Below, piece after piece: positions 38,391-46,330 of a stretch of DNA of 64,000 nucleotides. The stretch's first letter is position 1; each line of letters begins with the position of its first letter. Below the pieces are notes generated by a model, which was not told the DNA's origin, ran no database searches, and saw only the letters and a list, made by a program, of their open reading frames with translations. The position numbers and the translations under genes are program-made. The stretch is from Bremerella alba (GTDB lineage Bacteria; Planctomycetota; Planctomycetia; Pirellulales; Pirellulaceae). The stretch spans positions 310,001-374,000 of the forward strand of contig NZ_JABRWO010000009.1 of the NCBI RefSeq assembly GCF_013618625.1, given 5' to 3'.

Positions 38391-39281
38391 ATGCGCATCG
38401 TTGTCTGCTTGCTGCTTCTTTCGTGCGGATCGACCGTGCTAGGCCAAGATCCTTCCAAGCTGCCTCATGGTGAACACCTGCCGGGTGTTGATAACGTGTT
38501 GAAGGTGACTCCTAACGTCGTTAGCGGCAGCCAGCCGCATGGCGAAGAGGGCTTTAAGACGCTGAAGGAATTAGGCGTCAATGTGATTGTCTCGGTGGAT
38601 GGAGCCACGCCGGATGTCGAAAAGGCGCGCAAGTATGGCATGCGTTATGTCCATGTTCCGATTGGCTACGATGGGATCTCGGACGACGCCCAGGCCACGC
38701 TCAAACGCGTCATGAACGATTTCCAGCAAGATAAGATCTTCTTCCATTGCCACCACGGCAAGCATCGAGGTCCGGCTGCCGCAGCCGTCGCTTGTTATGA
38801 GTCAGGCGACCTATCGCAGAATCGGGCACTCGACTTCATGCGCAGTGCCGGAACTAGTTCCGACTATGGCGGACTGTGGAAAGAGATCACCGAATTTAAG
38901 CCAGTACCGTTTACCACCCAACTTCCAATGCTCGTTGAAGTTGCCGAGGTGGAATCGATTGCCGCAGCGATGGCCAAGATCGATCGAATCTACGATCATC
39001 TTGTTCTGTGCGAAAAAGCCCAGTGGAAAGCACCCTCAGAACATGCCGACCTCGACCCAGCCCAGCAGGTTTTGCTGATGCAGGAAGGTCTGCACGAAAC
39101 GGGCCGGTTGCTTCAAGAGGATGAGTACGACGCCAAGTTCCGCAAGATGCTGGTCGAAAGCGAAACGCTCAGCAAAAAACTGAAGCAGCAAATTGAAGCG
39201 GGCCAGAAGTCGGAAGCGACCAAGACGCTGAAGGCCGTCAAGGCTGCATGCTCGGCATGTCATCACGACTATCGAAACTGA
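38391..39281 (+). CDS. Secreted dual-specificity-phosphatase/cytochrome c fusion
   Basis: A 296-residue exported protein. A signal peptide ends near residue 18. Residues about 35-175 resemble a dual-specificity phosphatase with active site HCHHGKHRG, that is C120-x5-R126. The C-terminal helical domain ends in C287-x2-C290-H291, the heme attachment motif of cytochrome c'-like four-helix proteins. This joins a phosphatase-like fold with a heme domain outside the cytoplasm. The start is the ATG of the signal peptide. Confidence 0.82.
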   Translation: MRIVVCLLLLSCGSTVLGQDPSKLPHGEHLPGVDNVLKVTPNVVSGSQPHGEEGFKTLKELGVNVIVSVDGATPDVEKARKYGMRYVHVPIGYDGISDDAQATLKRVMNDFQQDKIFFHCHHGKHRGPAAAAVACYESGDLSQNRALDFMRSAGTSSDYGGLWKEITEFKPVPFTTQLPMLVEVAEVESIAAAMAKIDRIYDHLVLCEKAQWKAPSEHADLDPAQQVLLMQEGLHETGRLLQEDEYDAKFRKMLVESETLSKKLKQQIEAGQKSEATKTLKAVKAACSACHHDYRN

Positions 39282-39305
39282 TAGGGTCCCGCTGTGCGGG
39301 CGCTG

Positions 39306-40391
39306 CTAGATATCCAGGTCGTCGATGGCATCGATCAAGTTGTCGAGTTCATCTTTGTCACGGCTATCCTTTTCCGCTTGACGTTTGGGCATACCCACGG
39401 CCTCTCCTACGGTATCGCGGCCTGCTAGTAGAAGCTGTTCGTCCCGTTCACGGACTGCCGTATCTAGTGACTTTTCGTCTTCCTTCGGCTTGCCAAAGAG
39501 CTGCGAGAGATCGATCTTCAAGCCACCCGCAGCGACTTCATCGCTCCCAGCAATCGTTGGCGTTTTATGCTGTGGGAAAATGATCGCATTTTCCGGGCAC
39601 ACTCGACTACAGGCCGGACAGCCTTTGCGGCAATTGTCGGGCATTTCAACGAGGATGGTCTCGACACCGTCGACACCGTCGACGCCGTACACGCCGAACA
39701 AGCAGAAGTCGATGCACTCCATGCAATTGGTACAGCGGCTGTAGTCGATCACCGGATACCATCGCCGCGTGGCGTCTTCTTCGATACGGAAAGGTTCAAT
39801 CGCTTCCGGTTTCTCGAGCTCTCCACCTTCTTTCAGTGCGGTGTCATTGGTGGGATTGGCGATGCGTTCTAATTGCTGAGGTGTGGGAGAAGGCGTTCCG
39901 TTGAGTCCGCCCAGTTCGACAACCTGGGTGGAAATCTCCTTCTGGATACGTTTCACCTCTTCCACATAATCTTCGACCTTATTCGATACACGAAGGTCTA
40001 TGCTGTAAATCAGGCGGTTAGGAACCGGGCGGTTGTCGATGACTCGCAGTTTGTCTTCGTCGGTTGGTTCGTCGTCTAGCAAGTCGTCTTCGTCTTCATC
40101 CGTTTCATGGACAAGCAGGGTCGTCCCTTCTTTGCCGCGGATGTTGTTGCGATCGAGCGTCCAGCGTGTGGCACGTTCATAAAGCCACGAAATAACGACG
40201 AAGTCGGTCGTGATCGCTTGCAGCCCCATGATACCGGGGCCGTCAGGCTTTAAGTCATACAAATGAGGAACGATTGTTACCTCGATACCAGGCTCAAACA
40301 GCAGCGACGCAACGATATCTTCTTCCAGCTTGCGTTTAGCTGGATTGTTGCTTTGGCCTTGGCTGACGACGACCGTCAAACGTTTGGGCAT
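39306..40391 (-). CDS. Ferredoxin-type 2x[4Fe-4S] protein, last gene of the LuxE/GcvH unit
   Basis: A 361-residue protein. Two Cys groups fit [4Fe-4S] clusters: CTNCMECIDFC (CX2CX2CX3C) and CRKGCPACSRVCP. The N-terminal 110 residues form a separate domain without Cys and are followed by acidic stretches. Between the clusters lies a short repeat VDGVDGVE, encoded by tandem 9-base units. It likely feeds electrons to the radical SAM enzyme or the dehydrogenases of the same unit. It begins 4 bases after the GcvH-like stop. Confidence 0.85.
   Translation of the reverse strand: MPKRLTVVVSQGQSNNPAKRKLEEDIVASLLFEPGIEVTIVPHLYDLKPDGPGIMGLQAITTDFVVISWLYERATRWTLDRNNIRGKEGTTLLVHETDEDEDDLLDDEPTDEDKLRVIDNRPVPNRLIYSIDLRVSNKVEDYVEEVKRIQKEISTQVVELGGLNGTPSPTPQQLERIANPTNDTALKEGGELEKPEAIEPFRIEEDATRRWYPVIDYSRCTNCMECIDFCLFGVYGVDGVDGVETILVEMPDNCRKGCPACSRVCPENAIIFPQHKTPTIAGSDEVAAGGLKIDLSQLFGKPKEDEKSLDTAVRERDEQLLLAGRDTVGEAVGMPKRQAEKDSRDKDELDNLIDAIDDLDI
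39661..39688. repeat. Tandem 9-base repeats inside the ferredoxin gene
   Basis: Three tandem copies of a roughly 9-base unit (consensus GTCGACACC, last copy GTCGACGCC) encode the VDGVDGV stretch between the two cluster motifs. Because the unit is a multiple of three, copy-number change would only alter loop length. Confidence 0.6.
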
Positions 40392-40395
40392 GGGG

Positions 40396-40851
40396 TTACT
40401 CGTTCAGTTGTCCCTTGATGGTCCGCTGGGTGACTTCCCAGACCGCAGCAAGGTGCTCGATATATTGGTGCGGGTCGAGCAGCGCCTGGCCGCTGCCTTC
40501 AATTTCGTAGAGCCAACCTTCGCCGTACATATCGACGTTAATCCGCGAAGGGTCACTCATCAAGTCGGGGTTCAACCGCGCCAGAACACCGGCAATGGAG
40601 GGGTAGAGCTCGCTTTCGGCTTTGCTGCTTTCAATGAAACCGATCTCTTGACCTTCGGTAATTTTAGCACCCTCGTCAACCTGCCACTCCAGGAAATAGA
40701 CATCCTGCAGTAATCGCACTGCATAAGCTGAAAACCCGAAACGGTAAGCATTGCCGCTTCGGGTCGCCCAGCAGTGGTTTTTGGCATATTGCCGGTCGGT
40801 GGGGAAGCGGGCCTCAAATTTCCCCATCATGAAAACCAACTCGTCGCTCAT
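40396..40851 (-). CDS. GcvH-like lipoyl-carrier protein
   Basis: A 151-residue homologue of the glycine cleavage H protein. The lipoylation site is K77 in IESSKAESEL, matching ESVKA of GcvH, and the upstream HCWAT and AYAVRLLQDVYFLEW strands match the H-protein barrel. No GcvT, GcvP or lipoate genes accompany it. Instead it sits between a radical SAM gene (1-base overlap, TAATG) and a ferredoxin gene (4-base gap), so it may act as a swinging-arm carrier for another enzyme. Confidence 0.85.
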   Translation of the reverse strand: MSDELVFMMGKFEARFPTDRQYAKNHCWATRSGNAYRFGFSAYAVRLLQDVYFLEWQVDEGAKITEGQEIGFIESSKAESELYPSIAGVLARLNPDLMSDPSRINVDMYGEGWLYEIEGSGQALLDPHQYIEHLAAVWEVTQRTIKGQLNE

Positions 40852-42161
40852 TAGGTGTACCGCACTCCCTGGAATTGCGGTTCAAAGAACGGCGGCAGCA
40901 GGCCATCGGCACGCAGCAGACCGTCTCGCGTCAATTCGATGCGATCTGCATCGATCGTGACCAGGCCTTCTTGTTGATACTGCTTCCAGATGTCGGACCA
41001 TTTCTCAAGGATTTCAACGCCGAACTTCTCGCGGAAATAGCCGGCATCCAAGTAACCTCGCTTGAGCAGCAAGATCGTCTCGCGGATAAGCAGTTGCTCA
41101 GGCGTCGGACGATAGGCTCGCTTAAGGGGAAGTTCTCCCTTCTCAAGCAATGACCCAGTATAGTCGCCCCATTCCGTCTTGTTTTGGTAATGAATACCGC
41201 TGATGTGACCGAAGCTTGCCACGCCGGTGGCCAAAAGGTCGCTACCACCGAACAGGTTATCGCGGTAGCTGAAGTTCACCTTGCTGGGGTCTTTGACCAA
41301 AGTGTAGGCACTGCTCACGCTGTAGCCTGCTTTGGCCAGTTCGTCGAATGCGTAGCTGACCCAGGCCCGCTTCATCGGCCAGTCGGCAACCGGCGTTTCG
41401 ATCTTGTTCCCCAGGATATCTTGCGAGTAAACCGTATTGAACGGCAACTCCATCTGATAGATGGTCACGCTCTCTGGCGAGAACTCGAGAACCTTCCTGA
41501 TGTTTTCCTTCCACGTGTCCCATGTTTCGCCGACCATACCGGCAATCAGGTCGATATTCACATTCGGGAAGTTGGCAGCTTCGATCCATTCCCAGCAGGT
41601 ATACACTTCTTTGGAAAGGTGAGCCCTGCCGTTTTCTTCCAGGATGCTGTCGAAGAAGTTTTCCACGCCCAGGCTCAACCGAGTCACACCCATATCACGC
41701 AGGGCTTTCACCTTCGACTCGCGTAATGTGCCTGGTTCGCACTCGAAGGTGACCTCTTCGGCCTGATCCCAACTGATGCTCGTGCGTAGCCGATCTTCCA
41801 GGCGTTTGAGCTGTTTCGGGCTGAGGAACGAGGGGGTCCCGCCGCCAAAGTAAACGAAGCGGAACGGTCGGCCCCCCATCGCTTCGGTCTGGCTGACCAG
41901 TTCGATTTCCTTCACCAGGGCGGAAACATACGTTTCTACTTCCTGGGCATTTTTGTCGGTGTAGACCCGGAAGTAACAGAACTTACAACGCTTCCGGCAG
42001 AACGGAACGTGCAAATACAAACCCAGCGGTACGCCTTCTTTCGGCGGGGAGTGCAATGCGGTGTTCAGGTCGTCGGCGTACTCTTCGCTCCACTGCGAGA
42101 ACGGAGGGTAGTTGGAAATGAAGTAACTACCGACTTCGGTTTTGGTGGAATCGGTGGCCAT
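40851..42161 (-). CDS. HemN/HemW-like radical SAM protein
   Basis: A 436-residue radical SAM enzyme of the coproporphyrinogen oxidase-like group. Cys55, Cys59 and Cys62 form CRKRCKFC (CX3CX2C), followed by the family motifs YFGGGTPS, FECEPGT and LSLGVENF. True HemN makes protoporphyrinogen IX and HemW inserts heme; this one sits in a non-heme operon, so its substrate is open. Its stop overlaps the start of the GcvH-like gene. Confidence 0.85.
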   Translation of the reverse strand: MATDSTKTEVGSYFISNYPPFSQWSEEYADDLNTALHSPPKEGVPLGLYLHVPFCRKRCKFCYFRVYTDKNAQEVETYVSALVKEIELVSQTEAMGGRPFRFVYFGGGTPSFLSPKQLKRLEDRLRTSISWDQAEEVTFECEPGTLRESKVKALRDMGVTRLSLGVENFFDSILEENGRAHLSKEVYTCWEWIEAANFPNVNIDLIAGMVGETWDTWKENIRKVLEFSPESVTIYQMELPFNTVYSQDILGNKIETPVADWPMKRAWVSYAFDELAKAGYSVSSAYTLVKDPSKVNFSYRDNLFGGSDLLATGVASFGHISGIHYQNKTEWGDYTGSLLEKGELPLKRAYRPTPEQLLIRETILLLKRGYLDAGYFREKFGVEILEKWSDIWKQYQQEGLVTIDADRIELTRDGLLRADGLLPPFFEPQFQGVRYT

Positions 42162-42244
42162 GAATCAATCTTGCTTTCTGCTAAGGGTAACTTGCCGATG
42201 GCTGGTTTTAGCGAAAGGGTGTTTTCGTCGTTAATTAAACTCAT

Positions 42245-42273
42245 GCCCCCTCTCCTTTGGGAAAAGAGAGGGG
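42245..42273. repeat. Intergenic palindrome between PQQ and radical SAM genes
   Basis: CCCCCTCTC and its near-exact inverted copy flank a short loop just after the PQQ gene stop (reverse strand). The sequence is of the G/C-tract palindrome type scattered through planctomycete intergenic DNA. No T-run follows, so it is probably a repeat element and not a strong terminator. Confidence 0.5.
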
Positions 42274-42281
42274 GCCGGGAT

Positions 42282-43406
42282 TTATTTCTTTTCAGCGAAG
42301 CAATACAACACACCTCGCTCGGTGGCTATCAATAAGCAGCCGTCCGAAACTGCCGGGCCTGCGGGGAAACCACTCTTGGCTTCGTACTGCCAAACTTCCT
42401 TGCCGGTTTTCAGGTCAACCGCGCGGACACGGCTGTCGGCCGAACCAAAATAAACACGGTTCCCGGCCACGACCGGAGAACTGTTGATCTTGCCTCGGGC
42501 TTTAAACGTCCATTGTTCTTTTCCCGTTTCACGATCAAGCGAAACGAGGCTCTTGCTAAACGAACCGAACACCACTTGCTGCGGAAGGACCGCGGCGCTG
42601 GCGCGGATCTGTTGGCGATTCCGCTCGTCTTGAAATTGCCAGATGACCTTTAAGTCTTTCCAGTTGATCGCAAAAAACGAACCCGCTTCAGTACCGAAGT
42701 AGGCCATGTCGTCACGTACCGCAGGTGCCGAACCGGTCGGACCATCGATGGGGACGGTGCCGATGGGTTCCCCATTGTCGAGGTCGATCACGTGTAGTTT
42801 GCTATCGCAGCCGGCGACGAAACCACGATTGGAAACCACCGTTGGCATGCAACGGATTTGATCGTCGATCTGAACTTTCCAGGCCAGCTTGCCATCCTCT
42901 TTGTTCAAGCAATAGAGGTGGGCATCCTGCGACCCGATCAAGATCTTGTCTTGGTAAAAGTTAACGCTGCCGTTGATTTCGAGGCCGGCTTCAAATTTCC
43001 AAAGAAGCTTGCCGTCTTCTGCATTCAGGCAGTGTAGTACGCCGTCGATGTCACCGACATAGATCCGACCATCGCGATAGGCTGGCGAACCCATGAACCC
43101 CGAAAGCTGGTCGACGTTGCCTTCGTAGGTCCAAACTTTCGAGCCATCCTCAAGCTTCACGGCGTAAACGCGCCCGTCGAGATCTCCGATGTAGACAACG
43201 CCATCCACGACGATGGGAGTGGCCTCGAAGGCACCGTTGTCGATTTCAAGCGTCCACTTGACGTCTAAGTTGTCGGAGAGGGACTCGTCGGAAACGCCTT
43301 GGGCAAGGGCATTGCCGCGATACATGGGCCAGTCCGCGCGCAACTGAGCGATGGCTACGCTTGCGAACAGGGTCGCCGTCAGCAGTATCGTCAGACTGGA
43401 TTTCAT
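42282..43406 (-). CDS. PQQ-like beta-propeller protein (BamB-like), exported
   Basis: A 374-residue protein with a signal peptide (about 1-24) and repeated W/Y-containing blades such as KVWTYEGN, KLLWKFE, GKLAWKV, KEQWTFKA and KEVWQYEAK. This is the PQQ-repeat propeller fold of BamB and the quinoprotein alcohol dehydrogenases. It lacks the extra domains of a dehydrogenase and may be a protein-binding scaffold or an electron-transfer partner. It is fourth in the LuxE/aldehyde/alcohol dehydrogenase unit, after the alcohol dehydrogenase gene. Confidence 0.85.
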   Translation of the reverse strand: MKSSLTILLTATLFASVAIAQLRADWPMYRGNALAQGVSDESLSDNLDVKWTLEIDNGAFEATPIVVDGVVYIGDLDGRVYAVKLEDGSKVWTYEGNVDQLSGFMGSPAYRDGRIYVGDIDGVLHCLNAEDGKLLWKFEAGLEINGSVNFYQDKILIGSQDAHLYCLNKEDGKLAWKVQIDDQIRCMPTVVSNRGFVAGCDSKLHVIDLDNGEPIGTVPIDGPTGSAPAVRDDMAYFGTEAGSFFAINWKDLKVIWQFQDERNRQQIRASAAVLPQQVVFGSFSKSLVSLDRETGKEQWTFKARGKINSSPVVAGNRVYFGSADSRVRAVDLKTGKEVWQYEAKSGFPAGPAVSDGCLLIATERGVLYCFAEKK

Positions 43407-43489
43407 GGCGGAATCCTTGAAAGGTTAGTCGGCGGAAGGAAGTCCCTTCATCTTACTCGAAGGTCTCTGCCAAGGCACATCGCAGCGAA

Positions 43490-44644
43490 TTATTGCATGG
43501 CCGATCGGTAAAGCTTCGAGAATTCGTCCGCGTTGACTTCACGGGGATTAAAGTTCCCTGTCCACTGCTTGGCCGCGTCGCAGGAAAGGGTTTCTAACTT
43601 TTCACCGTTGATCGACAGTTGATTCAAATTTGTGGCAAGCCCTGCGGCATCAACCCAGCTTTGCACCAAATTTGCCAAGCCGTGGGCGCCTTGCTCGGGG
43701 GCTGGATAGTTTGGCAGGTCGATGGGAATCGAAAGTAAGTCTTGGTAAAGCTCGTTGAACGCCTCGCCGTTGTAGCGAATTACCGACGGAAGCATCACAC
43801 CCACGGCCTGGCCATGCACCACACCGTAATGGGCCGTCAAAGGATTGGCGAGGGCGTGCGCGGCACCGAGCATGGAGTTCTCGATTGCCAGCCCGGCGAA
43901 GCAAGCTCCTAGTTGCATCGCACCCCGGGCCTCGACGTCTTCCGGATGGTTCAGCACTCGGGTGAAGTTGCCGGCCAACAGTCGCCATGCTTCGCGACTG
44001 AAACTCAGGCTGACCTCGTTCCGCTTCTTCGTAACGAACGTTTCCAAGGCATGACTGATTGCATCGATCCCGGTCAGGGCCGTAACCTTTTGCGGTTGGG
44101 TTACGGTCAGTGTGGGATCGAGTAGCGCAACTCGGCAAGCGGCTTTCTTGTCTCCGCAGGCCATTTTGAAGTGCGTCTTGGCGTCGGTGATCAGGGCGAA
44201 CGATTGTGCTTCGCTCCCGGTTCCGGCGGTCGTTGGCACCGCGATCATGGGAAGCATCTCTTGGGTTGCCTTGCCGACTCCCCAGTAATCCTTCATCTCT
44301 CCGCCGTTGGTCAGCAGGAAATTAATTCCCTTGGCACAGTCCATCGCGCTGCCACCACCCAAGCCAACGATCAGCTCGGGCATGTGCTTCTGCGCGAACG
44401 CAACTCCCTGGGCAACATTCTCTGTCGATGGGTTCTCTTGAACGCCGTCGAATTGAAATGCTTCGACGCCGGCCGATTCCAGACAATCAATTCCCCGTTG
44501 GGTATGACCGGCCTTGATGACTCCAGGGTCGCTGACCACGAGCGCTCGCTTTGCGCCGAACTCTAAGGCCAATTCGCCGAGCCGCTGCAGGCTATCCGGA
44601 CCAAACACAATCCGTGTGCGTGGCTGGAAATCGAATGGAATCAT
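43490..44644 (-). CDS. Iron-containing alcohol dehydrogenase
   Basis: A 384-residue group III NAD(P)-dependent alcohol dehydrogenase. The metal-ligand segments are TGIDAISHALE (Asp/His) and GAAHALANPLTAHYGVVHG (two His), and GGGSAMDCAKG binds the nucleotide pyrophosphate. The start is the ATG at 44644; the long frame ahead of it is a G/C-rich repeat. It would interconvert an aldehyde and an alcohol, in keeping with the aldehyde dehydrogenase gene next to it. Confidence 0.92.
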   Translation of the reverse strand: MIPFDFQPRTRIVFGPDSLQRLGELALEFGAKRALVVSDPGVIKAGHTQRGIDCLESAGVEAFQFDGVQENPSTENVAQGVAFAQKHMPELIVGLGGGSAMDCAKGINFLLTNGGEMKDYWGVGKATQEMLPMIAVPTTAGTGSEAQSFALITDAKTHFKMACGDKKAACRVALLDPTLTVTQPQKVTALTGIDAISHALETFVTKKRNEVSLSFSREAWRLLAGNFTRVLNHPEDVEARGAMQLGACFAGLAIENSMLGAAHALANPLTAHYGVVHGQAVGVMLPSVIRYNGEAFNELYQDLLSIPIDLPNYPAPEQGAHGLANLVQSWVDAAGLATNLNQLSINGEKLETLSCDAAKQWTGNFNPREVNADEFSKLYRSAMQ

Positions 44645-44670
44645 ACCTCGGGATCCTGTTTCATTCCGTT

Positions 44671-44713
44671 CCCCTCGCCACCGTCTTCGGAGGAAAGGGT
44701 TAGGGTGAGGGGG
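44671..44713. repeat. CCCCTC...GAGGGG intergenic inverted repeat, copy 1
   Basis: Arms rich in CCCCTC and AAGGGTTAGGGTGAGGGGG form a weakly palindromic element just upstream of the alcohol dehydrogenase start. It resembles the TTAGGGTGAGGG-type repeats of planctomycete intergenic DNA and pairs with an inverted copy at 44734-44770. Confidence 0.55.
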
Positions 44714-44733
44714 CGAACCGTGTACCCGCATTG

Positions 44734-44770
44734 CCCCTTACCCTAATCCTTTCCCAAAAGGGCGAAGGGA
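44734..44770. repeat. CCCCTTACCCTAA intergenic inverted repeat, copy 2
   Basis: CCCCTTACCCTAATCC followed by TTTCCCAAAAGGGCGAAGGG resembles the reverse complement of the element at 44671-44713. The two copies lie 20 bases apart in opposite orientation between the aldehyde and alcohol dehydrogenase genes. Confidence 0.55.
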
Positions 44771-44799
44771 CAGGAGTAAGAGGCCGTTGCTGCTCAAGG

Positions 44800-46242
44800 C
44801 TACGAAGCCGCGACCTGCACCGGAGCCGATTGGTAGGCTCGGCTGCGGAAGAGGAACTCAATGATGTTTCCTTCATGCGGTTGCAGCCAATCGACCTTAT
44901 GGGTCGGTATCGGACCGATATTCAAACGGTCAATATGCGTTGCGTTGACTAAATCGCGAGCAAACTTTTCGTCGCCAGTTATGGCCGAGCAGATGAGCGA
45001 GTAACCGATCTTTTGGATCATCTCTTCCTGCGGGCATTCGACCACGGAGACGAACGGGAACATGTACTCTTTGCTGGCAACTTGTTTCTCAGGGTTTTCC
45101 GCGTGCACCACCATCGGCTTGAGGTAGTCGCAGCGTTCCATCTGAACCAATCGATCACCGTAGGACGCGGTGTAGTCGGTCACTCCATCTTCTTCGAGGT
45201 CTGATTCAATCATTCCCCAAACGGCCGGAGCCATGCCGGGCATCGTGAATGCTGCCAGGGCGGCTTCATCGTCGGTCGGTTCTTTGATCTCGGTAGGCCC
45301 AATCTTTTCGGCAATCGCTTGAGCAATTTCCTTTGTATGACGCGAGGCCCAAATGCCGGATGCATTGATACAGCTTCGTCCACTATTGGCGAAGACGCTC
45401 TGCACCATCAGATCGAGATACTGCGGCCAATCGTCGACCACATCGTCGCCCAGCAAAATCTTGCTGAAACCAGGACCGTGCGGCTGAACCTTTGGATTGC
45501 CGGCATATTGTTCGATCGTCTGCTGACCGCCGAAGACCATCGCTCGATCGACCGAAGAGAGTAGCGACGAACCCACGTCACTACCAGCTCCGGGATACAA
45601 ACTGAATGCTTCGGCTGGCAACCCAGCTTCGACCATGGCAGAAAAAATCCGGTACGGCGTCCATGGCTCCTTTCCACCTGGCTTGAGAACCAGACCGAGT
45701 TGAAGCGCGACGGCCGGAAGCCACAGGGTATGCACCCCGGGTGAGTTGGAAGGCAACACGGCGCCGAGTACCGGACTTTGAGCTTGATAACTGAGCATGA
45801 CATCGCGATCCGGTTCTTTACCGTAGCCGCGTGCCAGAATGTTGAGGTCGAGCCCGCGAGTTAGCGAGTCGAGAATCTTGGGCATATTCTGCAGCACGAA
45901 TGCATTCTTCTGCATGTTCGCACGGCACATATGTTCTGGGAGGCCGGTCGTGGCACTTTGAGCATGCACAAATGCTTCTGGTGTCTGCGAACCGTCACCG
46001 ATGGGAAGGTCTGCTTCCAGAAAAAGCTTACCGGCAGTGGCCAACTTCTCCAGGATTTCGGCTGGGCTGAACTGCAGCAAGGCATCACGAGCGGACTGAG
46101 CTTTACGAATGTCTCGCTTAAGGATGCCGCCGCCGACCTGGCTCAGCTGGGCGATTGGCTCACCAGTACTAAAATGGACGACGTCTTCTTTTTCGAGCGA
46201 GTCGTAGGGCTTGCCCCAACGGATAGCAGGAATGTTTAGCAT
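44800..46242 (-). CDS. Aldehyde dehydrogenase-family protein (acyl-reductase candidate)
   Basis: A 480-residue aldehyde dehydrogenase superfamily protein. The nucleophile Cys (about 290) lies in NSGRSCINASG, and PSNSPGVHTLW and LKPGGKEPWTP are the family's cofactor strands. Its length and position beside a LuxE-like adenylating enzyme resemble the LuxC/LuxE fatty-acid reductase pair, where acyl groups pass from LuxE to a Cys of LuxC. An ordinary NAD-dependent aldehyde dehydrogenase is the alternative. Confidence 0.85.
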   Translation of the reverse strand: MLNIPAIRWGKPYDSLEKEDVVHFSTGEPIAQLSQVGGGILKRDIRKAQSARDALLQFSPAEILEKLATAGKLFLEADLPIGDGSQTPEAFVHAQSATTGLPEHMCRANMQKNAFVLQNMPKILDSLTRGLDLNILARGYGKEPDRDVMLSYQAQSPVLGAVLPSNSPGVHTLWLPAVALQLGLVLKPGGKEPWTPYRIFSAMVEAGLPAEAFSLYPGAGSDVGSSLLSSVDRAMVFGGQQTIEQYAGNPKVQPHGPGFSKILLGDDVVDDWPQYLDLMVQSVFANSGRSCINASGIWASRHTKEIAQAIAEKIGPTEIKEPTDDEAALAAFTMPGMAPAVWGMIESDLEEDGVTDYTASYGDRLVQMERCDYLKPMVVHAENPEKQVASKEYMFPFVSVVECPQEEMIQKIGYSLICSAITGDEKFARDLVNATHIDRLNIGPIPTHKVDWLQPHEGNIIEFLFRSRAYQSAPVQVAAS

Positions 46243-46284
46243 GATTGGCGTCCGTTAATGAATTTTGTGATTCGGATAACTTGC

Positions 46285-46321
46285 CGTGTGCCACTGCTGA
46301 CTCGCTCAGCAGTGGCACACG
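46285..46321. repeat. 16-bp perfect palindrome (REP-like)
   Basis: CGTGTGCCACTGCTGA and its exact reverse complement flank a 5-base loop, forming a strong hairpin 9 bases after the LuxE-like stop. The genes around it run on the reverse strand, on which no T-run follows; a T-rich run lies only on the other side. GTGCCACTGCTG-type palindromes recur in planctomycete genomes as I recall them, so it is likely a repeat that also stabilises or separates the two messages. Confidence 0.8.
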
Positions 46322-46330
46322 TTGTTTTTG

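Noticed and set aside
39288-39300. Short hairpin CCCGC-TGT-GCGGG between the phosphatase-cytochrome and ferredoxin genes
   Set aside because: Only 5 bp of stem and no T-run on either strand; too weak to call a terminator.
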